Below are positions 1 to 5,387 of a stretch of 9,370 nucleotides of DNA, piece after piece (within the stretch, counting starts at the first letter, position 1; each line of letters begins with the position of its first letter). Origin of the DNA: Chloroflexota bacterium (GTDB lineage: Bacteria > Chloroflexota > Anaerolineae > Anaerolineales > UBA4823); contig DAOVCZ010000059.1 of the NCBI GenBank assembly GCA_030669775.1, positions 1-9,370 on the forward strand, given 5' to 3'. The notes beneath the pieces are model-generated. The model did not search any database. It had not been told where the DNA came from and saw only the letters and a program-made list of their open reading frames with translations. The translations under genes and the position numbers were made by a program.

Positions 1-8
1 GTCGAGGT

Positions 9-48
9 GTCATTCTGAGCCGAAACAAAGTGGAGGCGAAGAATCTCA
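9..48 (+). repeat. Hairpin repeat A (forward)
   Basis: First of six related short repeats in the left 700 bases, with the consensus GTCATTCTGAGCC, a variable centre, then GCGAAGAATCTCA. The outer stem ATTCT (12-16) pairs with AGAAT (40-44). A symmetrical GA/GA internal loop follows (17-18 and 38-39), then an inner stem GCC (19-21) with GGC (35-37). This copy has the longest apical loop, 13 nt. Orientation is defined by the strand carrying GA/GA. Confidence 0.85.
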
Positions 49-103
49 ATTGCAAGGCGGGATATTTATCATAATACAATAAGTTCTTTCAATGTTTAAT
101 AAC

Positions 104-130
104 AGATTCTTCGCTCCGCTCCAGAATGAC
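104..130 (-). repeat. Hairpin repeat B (reverse)
   Basis: Reverse-oriented copy of the same repeat, facing copy A across a 55-bp AT-rich spacer. On the - strand it reads GTCATTCT, a short GC-rich centre, then CGAAGAATCT. The ATTCT/AGAAT outer stem is intact. The inner part is shortened to about GC/GC with a GGA loop, and the internal loop is GGA/GA instead of GA/GA, so this is the most deviant centre of the six. It lies 75 bases upstream of the GIY-YIG gene. Confidence 0.8.
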
Positions 131-160
131 AATAATGGTTATCGTTTGTCGCAATTAGCC

Positions 161-166
161 TATAAT
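161..166 (+). promoter_or_regulatory. Probable -10 box for the GIY-YIG gene
   Basis: A perfect TATAAT lies 39 bases upstream of the ATG at 206. No good -35 hexamer is visible at 16-18 bp (the sequence near 137-143 is weak), so the assignment rests on the -10 box and its position. Transcription would start near 173. Confidence 0.4.
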
Positions 167-205
167 AGTGATGGGTGAATTAAATCCAGGTTCTCCAATC
201 GATCG

Positions 206-490
206 ATGAAAGAGTATTTCGTCTATATCATGACCAACAAGTCTCGGACGTTGTACACCGGAGTTACAGGTGATATTGAAGGTCGCGTTTTCCAACATAA
301 ACACAAGCATGGCTCGATTTTCACTAGTAAATACAAGATCAATATACTGGTTTATTATGAATCTTTCTCGAACATTCTCGATGCAATAACTCGCGAGAAG
401 CAAATCAAAGGGTGGTTACGGGTAAAGAAGATCGCTTTGATAGAATCAATGAACCCGAATTGTGAGGATTTAAGCGCTGATCGGTATTAG
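206..490 (+). CDS. Small stand-alone GIY-YIG domain nuclease
   Basis: A 94-residue protein made of a single GIY-YIG endonuclease domain, of the short family often called COG2827 or YhbQ-like. Visible signature: FVYIM (Tyr7) and LYTGVT (Tyr17, Gly19) form the GIY-YIG strands, Arg27 lies in the helix GRVFQHK, Glu64 in REKQIKGW is the expected metal-binding glutamate, and the tail reads ESMNP (Asn83). These match the catalytic Tyr, Tyr, Arg, Glu set of the superfamily, so it should be an active nuclease, though the substrates of these small proteins are poorly known. The tail has Cys86 where I recall Trp as usual. The ATG at 206 is the first ordinary start after an in-frame TGA at 176. No Shine-Dalgarno sequence is close. 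The gene sits inside an array of hairpin repeats, with B upstream and C starting five bases after the stop. It has no obvious operon partner. Confidence 0.9.
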   Translation: MKEYFVYIMTNKSRTLYTGVTGDIEGRVFQHKHKHGSIFTSKYKINILVYYESFSNILDAITREKQIKGWLRVKKIALIESMNPNCEDLSADRY

Positions 491-494
491 GCGG

Positions 495-523
495 GAGACT
501 CTTCGTCTACGGCTCAGAGTGAC
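495..523 (-). repeat. Hairpin repeat C (reverse)
   Basis: Reverse copy starting five bases after the GIY-YIG stop codon. On the - strand the outer stem is ACTCT/AGAGT, not ATTCT/AGAAT, a compensated base-pair change shared with copy E. The GA/GA internal loop is kept. The inner GCC/GAC stem has one mismatch. It may also help end the GIY-YIG transcript, although no T-run follows. Confidence 0.85.
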
Positions 524-533
524 AAACGTACTT

Positions 534-568
534 GTCATTCTGAGCCCCATCAGGGGCGAAGAATCTCA
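534..568 (+). repeat. Hairpin repeat D (forward)
   Basis: Forward copy, head-to-head with C across 10 bases. It is the most stable hairpin of the set: outer stem ATTCT/AGAAT (537-541 and 560-564), GA/GA internal loop (542-543 and 558-559), inner stem GCCCC/GGGGC (544-548 and 553-557), and a four-base ATCA loop. Confidence 0.9.
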
Positions 569-620
569 TCACCCTTTGTGTTTCCGATCATTTATCAGAA
601 AATACAAACCATTAATGTTA

Positions 621-648
621 AGACTCTTCGCCTCTGGCTCAGAGTGAC
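621..648 (-). repeat. Hairpin repeat E (reverse)
   Basis: Reverse copy facing D across a 52-bp AT-rich spacer. On the - strand it has outer stem ACTCT/AGAGT, a GA/GA internal loop, inner stem GCC/GGC and a three-base AGA loop. It is closest to copy C. Confidence 0.88.
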
Positions 649-660
649 AGTAATCCTGTT

Positions 661-696
661 GTCTTTCTGAGCCCTCATGGGACGAAGAAACTCTCA
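661..696 (+). repeat. Hairpin repeat F (forward)
   Basis: Forward copy, head-to-head with E across 12 bases. The outer stem is TTTCT/AGAAA (664-668 and 686-690), so both sides of the first pair are changed relative to A and D and pairing is kept. GA/GA is at 669-670 and 684-685. The inner part pairs CCC (672-674) with GGG (679-681) around TCAT, with A682 bulged. It ends 35 bases before the cupin start codon. Confidence 0.85.
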
Positions 697-721
697 GCAG
701 AATCTATCACCTGCAGAAAAT

Positions 722-728
722 TGAGGTG
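722..728 (+). promoter_or_regulatory. Ribosome binding site deciding the cupin start
   Basis: TGAGGTG carries a GAGG core (723-726) five bases before the ATG at 732. The GTG at 726 is in frame two codons earlier, but it overlaps this core and has no ribosome binding site of its own, so the ATG is preferred. Confidence 0.7.
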
Positions 729-731
729 CCC

Positions 732-1097
732 ATGAAAACGAAAATCATAAACTTTGCCAACAAGTTTACCAAATTCGCCGACCTCTGGTCACCGAAGATC
801 ATCGCCCAGATGAATGACTATCACTTCAAGCTGGCCAAGATCAAAGGCGAATTCATCTGGCACAGCCATGAGGACACCGACGAGGTGTTCATCGTCATCA
901 ATGGCAGCCTGACGATCCACTTGCGGGAAGGAGAGGTCATACTCAAAGAGGGAGAAATGTACGTCGTCCCCATGGGGGTGGAACACAAGCCGTCTGCGGA
1001 GCAGGAGTGCCAGATCATGCTCATTGAGCCCGCTGGAACGATAAACACCGGTGAGGCAGGTGGGGACATGACCGCAGAATACGAGGTTTGGATTTAG
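732..1097 (+). CDS. Single-domain cupin (cupin_2 family) protein
   Basis: A 121-residue protein with one complete cupin beta-barrel. Cupin motif 1 is visible as Gly39, His44-x-His46, Glu51 and Gly58 (WHSHEDTDEVF). Motif 2 is Gly74, Pro80-x-Gly82 and His85 (VVPMGVEHKP). His44, His46, Glu51 and His85 are the expected metal ligands, so a metal-binding barrel is likely. The protein has no signal peptide or membrane segment and should be cytoplasmic. Small cupins of this type resemble the C-terminal barrel of mannose-6-phosphate isomerase-like proteins, but the substrate cannot be read from the sequence; enzyme (isomerase, dioxygenase) and ligand-binding roles are all possible. The chosen ATG has a good Shine-Dalgarno, and a GTG two codons upstream (726) is the alternative. 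The Nudix gene follows 119 bases downstream on the same strand, with a repeat between, so co-transcription is uncertain. Confidence 0.9.
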   Translation: MKTKIINFANKFTKFADLWSPKIIAQMNDYHFKLAKIKGEFIWHSHEDTDEVFIVINGSLTIHLREGEVILKEGEMYVVPMGVEHKPSAEQECQIMLIEPAGTINTGEAGGDMTAEYEVWI

Positions 1098-1104
1098 AAC
1101 TAAC

Positions 1105-1150
1105 GTGTCGAATCCTTCGGGCTGAGCCTCTGGACGGAGCCTTCGTAAGG
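1105..1150 (+). repeat. Second intergenic repeat type with imperfect hairpin
   Basis: A GC-rich segment right after the cupin stop, different from repeats A-F. CCTT (1114-1117) pairs with AAGG (1147-1150) and GGCT (1120-1123) with AGCC (1138-1141), giving an imperfect long stem. The piece CCTTCGGGCTGAGCC resembles another dispersed intergenic repeat I recall from Chloroflexota genomes (unverified). No T-run follows, so it is not a standard intrinsic terminator, but it could still limit read-through or protect the 3' end of the cupin mRNA. Confidence 0.45.
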
Positions 1151-1181
1151 TAACAATCTAAAGATGATAGACTCAGCTACT

Positions 1182-1187
1182 TATAAT
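1182..1187 (+). promoter_or_regulatory. Possible -10 box for the Nudix gene
   Basis: A perfect TATAAT lies 29 bases before the GTG start at 1217. The expected -35 position has no recognisable hexamer, so this is tentative. Confidence 0.3.
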
Positions 1188-1216
1188 TAACGCTTATCGA
1201 TGAATGGAGAAACACG

Positions 1217-1678
1217 GTGATACAAGTACGCAATTCAGCTAAGGCAATCATCTTTCAAACCGGTAAGCTGCTCACCATCAAGTACATCGATGCGGAGGGT
1301 GAATGGTTTTCCCTTCCGGGAGGTGGGCAGGAGGCGGGGGAAACGTTGACTCAAGCCCTTGAGCGAGAGTGTCTAGAGGAGCTTGGTGTTGAGATTGAGG
1401 TAGGGCCAATAAGATATATTCGCGAGTACATTGGCCAGAACCATGAGTTTGCAGACCACGATTACGATGCCCATCAGGTTGATCATATGTTCATCTGCAA
1501 TATCGCAGAGGACATCTCGCATCTGGTTAGTTTAAACCCTGATCCCGGTCAGGTTGGTATTACCTGGCTGCCAATTATAGACTTGACCAGCTACCGACTG
1601 TATCCAAAATTCATTCGTGGTTTATTGGTGAATGAACCCAATTTATCAGGGCCTGTATACCTTGGAGATGTGAATTGA
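1217..1678 (+). CDS. Nudix family hydrolase
   Basis: A 153-residue protein with a perfect Nudix box: Gly36, five residues, Glu42, seven residues, Arg50-Glu51, then Glu54-Glu55 and Gly57-Val58. Family members cleave nucleoside diphosphates linked to another moiety, with Mg2+ held by the box glutamates. The N-terminal strand RNSAKAIIF and the WFSLPGGG lead into the box are typical. Which substrate is used (damaged dNTP, sugar nucleotide, ADP-ribose, dinucleotide) cannot be told from the sequence. The start is GTG, supported by GGAGA (1206-1210) six bases upstream. The protein is soluble with no signal peptide. It converges with the M50 protease gene, leaving 61 bases between the stops. Confidence 0.92.
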   Translation: MIQVRNSAKAIIFQTGKLLTIKYIDAEGEWFSLPGGGQEAGETLTQALERECLEELGVEIEVGPIRYIREYIGQNHEFADHDYDAHQVDHMFICNIAEDISHLVSLNPDPGQVGITWLPIIDLTSYRLYPKFIRGLLVNEPNLSGPVYLGDVN

Positions 1679-1730
1679 ATGAAATTGTAGACCTCATAGC
1701 CACCTAACGATACCAAACGCTCTCTGCCAA

Positions 1731-1748
1731 GGCTCAATGTTATGAGCC
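1731..1748. other. Stem-loop at convergent gene ends
   Basis: GGCTCA (1731-1736) and TGAGCC (1743-1748) form a perfect 6-bp stem with a 6-nt loop that contains the M50 stop codon. It lies between the converging Nudix and M50 genes, so a role at transcript ends is possible. No T-run follows on either strand, so it is not a classical intrinsic terminator. Confidence 0.35.
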
Positions 1749-2855
1749 AAGTTCGGTGCGCAGCTTGAGATAATGGCGCACCTGCTCGCGTGACAAGATG
1801 CCTTTAACCTGCAGCCCTTCGACCACCGGCACCATCCGCAGGTCAGCAGCTTCCATTTCTTGCAAAGCGGTCAGTACCGGAGTATCCGGGCTGATCTGGA
1901 TCAATCTCTCCCAGGGTTTCATCACCTCTCTGGCTCTGATGCGGCTCCAAAGATGGCGCGGGACCTTGGTGATCTCGCGCAGGGTCAAAATACCCGGCGG
2001 CTTCTCATTATCTATCACCAGGAACGTCCCCTGTGAATTCTCCGCTAAGGTTTCACTGACCAGCTGCTCAAGCGTGGCCTCTCCTGGGACAGATGGATAA
2101 TGACGGTTCATCACCCGATCCACATTTATCCCATCCAGCTTCTGCTGCAGTCGCGCCTGTGCGGAAGCGCTGCCAGCCAGATTCAACAAGAACATACCAA
2201 TGAATCCCATCCAGATGCCGTTCATCAGATTTCCGGTGAAGACACTGAAAACACCATAAGCGATGAAACCAAAGGCGACTAACTGCCCGGTGAAGGAGGC
2301 CGCCCGGGTTGCCTGGTAATGGTCACCGGTCAACTTCCAAATCGTAGCCCGCAAGATACGCCCACCGTCCATCGGAAAACCCGGGATCAGGTTGAATACT
2401 CCTAACAGCAGATTGACCCGCGCTAGGTAATCAAACGCGGCTCCCATGTATGGAAGACCTCCACTTACCTGGCTTAAACTATTAAAGACAAGTGCCAGGG
2501 CAAGACTTACCATCGGCCCGGCAATAGCAATGCGGAACTCTTCACCTGGTGCATCTGGTTCGCGCTCAATTTCAGCCACACCGCCCAGGAAAAACAAGGA
2601 AATACTCTTCACCGGGATTCTGTTGCGCAAAGCGACAAAGGCGTGCCCCAACTCATGTGCCAGCACAGAGGCGAAAAACAAAAGGCTGGTCACGATTCCA
2701 AGTGCCCATATCCCTGTAAATGGCAGGGAAGAGGCTCGATCGGCGAAATAGCCGTTGGCCAGTGACCAGGTTAAAAACACAAAGATGATAAACCAGCTGG
2801 GGTGCAATCCAATTGGAATACCGTTAATCCGAAATAGCTTGATGCTCTTTCCCAT
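1740..2855 (-). CDS. M50 site-2-protease-like membrane metalloprotease with two CBS domains
   Basis: A 371-residue integral membrane protein. Residues 13-33 form the first membrane segment. The zinc motif HELGH (67-71) lies in the next hydrophobic stretch, 50-75. The second active-site motif, FNLIPGFPMDGGR with Asp163, follows at 154-166, and further hydrophobic spans are near 108-125 and 186-230. This is the layout of intramembrane site-2 proteases. Residues about 245-300 and 308-365 are two CBS domains, which in this family probably sense adenosine nucleotides or gate the protease from the cytoplasm. The substrate (perhaps an anti-sigma factor or another membrane-anchored regulator) is not identifiable. 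The ATG at 2855-2853 is supported by AGAGGTG (2866-2860). The length fits the subfamily. It lies downstream of recD2 on the same strand with a 218-bp gap, so it probably has its own promoter. Confidence 0.93.
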   Translation of the reverse strand: MGKSIKLFRINGIPIGLHPSWFIIFVFLTWSLANGYFADRASSLPFTGIWALGIVTSLLFFASVLAHELGHAFVALRNRIPVKSISLFFLGGVAEIEREPDAPGEEFRIAIAGPMVSLALALVFNSLSQVSGGLPYMGAAFDYLARVNLLLGVFNLIPGFPMDGGRILRATIWKLTGDHYQATRAASFTGQLVAFGFIAYGVFSVFTGNLMNGIWMGFIGMFLLNLAGSASAQARLQQKLDGINVDRVMNRHYPSVPGEATLEQLVSETLAENSQGTFLVIDNEKPPGILTLREITKVPRHLWSRIRAREVMKPWERLIQISPDTPVLTALQEMEAADLRMVPVVEGLQVKGILSREQVRHYLKLRTELGS

Positions 2856-2859
2856 ATCA

Positions 2860-2866
2860 CACCTCT
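2860..2866 (-). promoter_or_regulatory. Ribosome binding site of the M50 protease gene
   Basis: On the - strand AGAGGTG precedes the ATG, with the GAGG core six bases from it. This fixes the start. Confidence 0.7.
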
Positions 2867-2919
2867 AAAGGTAGCCTTGTCTATTTAGACGGATATCACC
2901 TTAAGAGCTTACCTAAGAA

Positions 2920-2948
2920 TTGTGAACTTTTCATTAGCGGAATATATA
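2920..2948 (+). promoter_or_regulatory. Possible promoter for the small ORF at 2968
   Basis: TTGTGA (2920-2925) and TATATA (2943-2948) are separated by 17 bp, each matching the consensus at four of six positions. An AGGAG (2958-2962) and a TTG start (2968) follow. The region is AT-rich, so chance is a real alternative. Confidence 0.3.
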
Positions 2949-2967
2949 AAATTTATTAGGAGTTTTC

Positions 2968-3198
2968 TTGTCTTATTTTAACAACCCCAATGCCAAGTGC
3001 ATCGAACTACTGAAATATGACGCACTGGTTCATACCTTCTCAGCTGAGGTTTATGAACTCAGTATGAAATTATTTAAGTTGTGGAATGCAAGCGCCAGGC
3101 TAACGCCGAATAACGTTGAGCCACGCGATTGTTGTTCACCGCAATACCGATCGCCCGCCGGTTTCCAACCAGGATGCATAGCTGCCTGGCGCGGGTGA
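2968..3198 (+). CDS. Possible small hypothetical protein, or 5' remnant of a lost gene
   Basis: A 76-codon frame from a TTG start, with AGGAG five bases upstream. The first 36 residues or so, before the overlap with recD2, look protein-like (FNNPNAKCIELLKYDALVHT, then FSAEVYELSMKLF), with sensible codons and a helical, mixed-charge pattern. From base 3074 the frame is antisense to the 3' end of recD2 and turns into Cys-, Pro- and Arg-rich sequence that looks like a shadow. It may be a short real gene overlapping recD2 tail-to-tail, a truncated 5' remnant of a gene, or chance. I do not recognise a family. Confidence 0.3.
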   Translation: MSYFNNPNAKCIELLKYDALVHTFSAEVYELSMKLFKLWNASARLTPNNVEPRDCCSPQYRSPAGFQPGCIAAWRG

Positions 3199-5320
3199 TG
3201 GCCGTGTACAGCAGGTTACGCTGCAGCATCATGTAATGAGCTGTGATCAGGGGGAGAACGACGACCGGAAATTCAGACCCCTGGGCTTTGTGCACCGAGA
3301 CTGCGTAAGCCAGGACCAATTGGTCTGCATCAGTCCAATCGTAAGTCACCCGTCGGCCATCAAAATCTATCTCCATAGTATGAGCCACAGGATTAATCGC
3401 CAAAACCCGCCCAATATCACCGTTGAATACGTCCTTGTCATAATCGTTCTGGGTTTGCATGACCTTATCCCCCAGGCGAAAGATCCTTCCGAAGAGTTGT
3501 TTCTCCAACTTTTTAAGTGACGGAGGGTTGAGAGAGGCCTGTAAGCGCTCGTTGAGGGCATTCACCCCTGCGGGTCCCCGGTACATGGGAGCCAGAACCT
3601 GGATTTGGCCCACTGAATCAAAGCCGAACCTGGCTGGGATGCGGTTGCAGACCACATCCTGCACCCAGCTGGCAGCTTCCTCAGCGTTCTCAGCGGGGAA
3701 CAAGAAAAAGTCATTATCAGAGACTTCATCAAGCTGCTTAAATAGCGGTATTTGACCCTGGTTTATGCGGTGAGCGTTGCTGATGATCTGGGAACCAGAC
3801 TCCTGGCGAAATATGAAGCTCAAGCGTGTAACCGGCGCGATCCCACTGGCGATCACATCTCGCAGGACATCTCCTGCTCCAACTGATGGCAGCTGGTCAA
3901 CATCCCCCACCAACAGCAAGTGGCATCCAGGCTGCAGCGCTTTAAACAGCTGGTGAGCCAGGATCAGATCGAGCATCGAGGCTTCATCCACCACCAGCAG
4001 GTCAATGTTTAGTGGGTTCTCAGAATTGAATTTAAAACCTTTTTTTGGGGAGAAGCCCAGCAAGCGGTGAATGGTGCTCGCCGGTCGTCCAGTGGCTTCT
4101 GAGAGACGCTTGGCAGCCCGCCCTGTGGGAGAAGCCAGTGCATAAGATTTATTCGCCGATTCGACGACTGCGATCAAAGCCTTGAGCGCGGTCGTCTTTC
4201 CCGTCCCTGGACCGCCTGTCAGCACGCTGAACGGGTGACTGATTGCTGTGCGGATCGCCGCGCCCTGTTCATCCGTGAGCTGTGGATCGATAGGGATAAA
4301 CGCTGGCGGCAGGTCGCTTAAACGAGATGGTAGGGCTGCGGATAATACTCCCAGCTGACCGGTGACACCCATCTCGCTGTGGTAAAAGGGCATCAGGTAG
4401 ATCGCCGGCAGCTGGTATTGCCCCGCTGTTTCGCTTATCCCTGGAGAGGCTGACTCCTCGCTCATCGTTGAGTCGGTCTCATCAATGGGAATGAGATCCT
4501 GATAGACACGGTCCTGTTCTCTCAGCCTGTCTAAGGCAGCTGGGAGCAGTTCAGGATCGATGTCCCCTAATAATTCAAGCGTTTTCTCAGATAGCACGGT
4601 ACGGGGAGCATAGACATGTCCCTCGTTAATCATCTCGTTAAGGGCATAAATCAAACCTGCTTCAATGCGGGAGGGGTGATCATGCGCAAGACCCAAAGAA
4701 CGTGCGATGCGATCGGCAGTTTTAAAACCCACCCCAAAGATATCTCGCGCCATACGGTATGGGTCGGATTGCACAACCTGCAAGGACTGGTCGCCATACT
4801 GCTTGTAGATCTTGATCGCCAGATTGGTGCTCACATCATGGCTGTGCAGGAAGATCATGATGTCTTTTACCTGCTTTTGTTCCTCCCAGGCGCTGGCGAT
4901 CGATTGCGAGCGTTTTGGCCCGATATCCGGCACCTCCAGCAATCGTTCAGGTTGGAGTTCAATGACCTCTAGCGCCTGGTCACCAAACTGGTCGACGATC
5001 CGTTCAGCCAGGCGCGGGCCAATACCTTTGATCAGGCCTGAACCTAAATACCGGCGCATACCCGCCACGGTGGCGGGCAGGATCTGTTCACAGGTTTCGG
5101 TTTGAAATTGTAAGCCGTGTTTGGGATGGTTCTTCCAGCTACCTGTCAGGCGCAGATGCTCTCCAGGGCTCAGTTCGGGCAAATTTCCAACGACTGTGGC
5201 CAGATCTTCTCTCGCACCGCCTGGCACCTGGTGTTGATCCGGCTGGATGCGGATTACACTGTACCCATTCTCGGGGTTGTAATACGTGATGCGCTCTACA
5301 GAGCCAGTCAGCGTGTCCAT
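3074..5320 (-). CDS. recD2: RecD2-type ATP-dependent DNA helicase (SF1B)
   Basis: A 748-residue RecD-like helicase, which in this family unwinds DNA 5' to 3' without RecBC and acts in repair and replication-fork maintenance. The N-terminal part (1-80) starts TGSVERITYYNPENGYSVIR, the typical OB-like RecD2 start. Helix-hairpin-helix segments follow at about 98-113 (IKGIGPRLAERI) and 128-143 (LEVPDIGPKRSQ), and another near 195-210 (FGVGFKTADRIA). The motor has Walker A GGPGTGKTT (369-377, Lys375), Walker B VVDEAS (Asp445-Glu446), GDVDQLPSVGAGD (472-484), FRQ (504-506), SVHKAQGSEF (675-684) and YTAITRAR (705-712, Arg710). All helicase motifs are present and the length is normal. A Ser/Glu-rich stretch (about 279-300) is probably a flexible insertion. 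The ATG follows a weak GAGAG. It lies 67 bases after the LCP1 stop, likely in the same transcript. Confidence 0.95.
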   Translation of the reverse strand: MDTLTGSVERITYYNPENGYSVIRIQPDQHQVPGGAREDLATVVGNLPELSPGEHLRLTGSWKNHPKHGLQFQTETCEQILPATVAGMRRYLGSGLIKGIGPRLAERIVDQFGDQALEVIELQPERLLEVPDIGPKRSQSIASAWEEQKQVKDIMIFLHSHDVSTNLAIKIYKQYGDQSLQVVQSDPYRMARDIFGVGFKTADRIARSLGLAHDHPSRIEAGLIYALNEMINEGHVYAPRTVLSEKTLELLGDIDPELLPAALDRLREQDRVYQDLIPIDETDSTMSEESASPGISETAGQYQLPAIYLMPFYHSEMGVTGQLGVLSAALPSRLSDLPPAFIPIDPQLTDEQGAAIRTAISHPFSVLTGGPGTGKTTALKALIAVVESANKSYALASPTGRAAKRLSEATGRPASTIHRLLGFSPKKGFKFNSENPLNIDLLVVDEASMLDLILAHQLFKALQPGCHLLLVGDVDQLPSVGAGDVLRDVIASGIAPVTRLSFIFRQESGSQIISNAHRINQGQIPLFKQLDEVSDNDFFLFPAENAEEAASWVQDVVCNRIPARFGFDSVGQIQVLAPMYRGPAGVNALNERLQASLNPPSLKKLEKQLFGRIFRLGDKVMQTQNDYDKDVFNGDIGRVLAINPVAHTMEIDFDGRRVTYDWTDADQLVLAYAVSVHKAQGSEFPVVVLPLITAHYMMLQRNLLYTAITRARQLCILVGNRRAIGIAVNNNRVAQRYSALAWRLHSTT

Positions 5321-5387
5321 ACACTCTCGCTGCGGCTGATCCTCATATCAAATGCCTATCGAGAAATTTGACCGCTTGACAATCGGC

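Noticed and set aside
155..403. Open frame antisense to the GIY-YIG gene
   Set aside because: It overlaps a gene with clear catalytic motifs and shows no recognisable domain.
9..696. CRISPR array
   Set aside because: The repeats alternate in strand, differ in length (27-40 nt) and centre, and are irregularly spaced with a gene between them, which does not fit a CRISPR array.
9..696. Intrinsic terminators
   Set aside because: The hairpins have no following T-run and occur on both strands and upstream of genes, so they are better described as dispersed repeats.
726..731. GTG start for the cupin, two codons upstream of the ATG
   Set aside because: The GTG overlaps the GAGG Shine-Dalgarno core that serves the ATG at 732.
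789..1069. Two antisense frames in the cupin gene
   Set aside because: Both are shadows of the cupin coding sequence, with no motifs or ribosome binding site.
1798..2751. Three + strand frames across the M50 gene
   Set aside because: They are antisense to a protein with both zinc-protease motifs and two CBS domains, and are rich in Ser, Arg and Pro as expected of shadows.
2879..2890. Palindrome GTCTA-TT-TAGAC upstream of the M50 gene
   Set aside because: Ten paired AT-rich bases are easily found by chance, and no promoter element is clearly associated, so it was not listed as an operator.
5321..5387. Separate promoter for recD2
   Set aside because: TTGTCA lies in the gap on the - strand, but no acceptable -10 box is found at 16-18 bp, so transcription from the LCP genes is the simpler reading.
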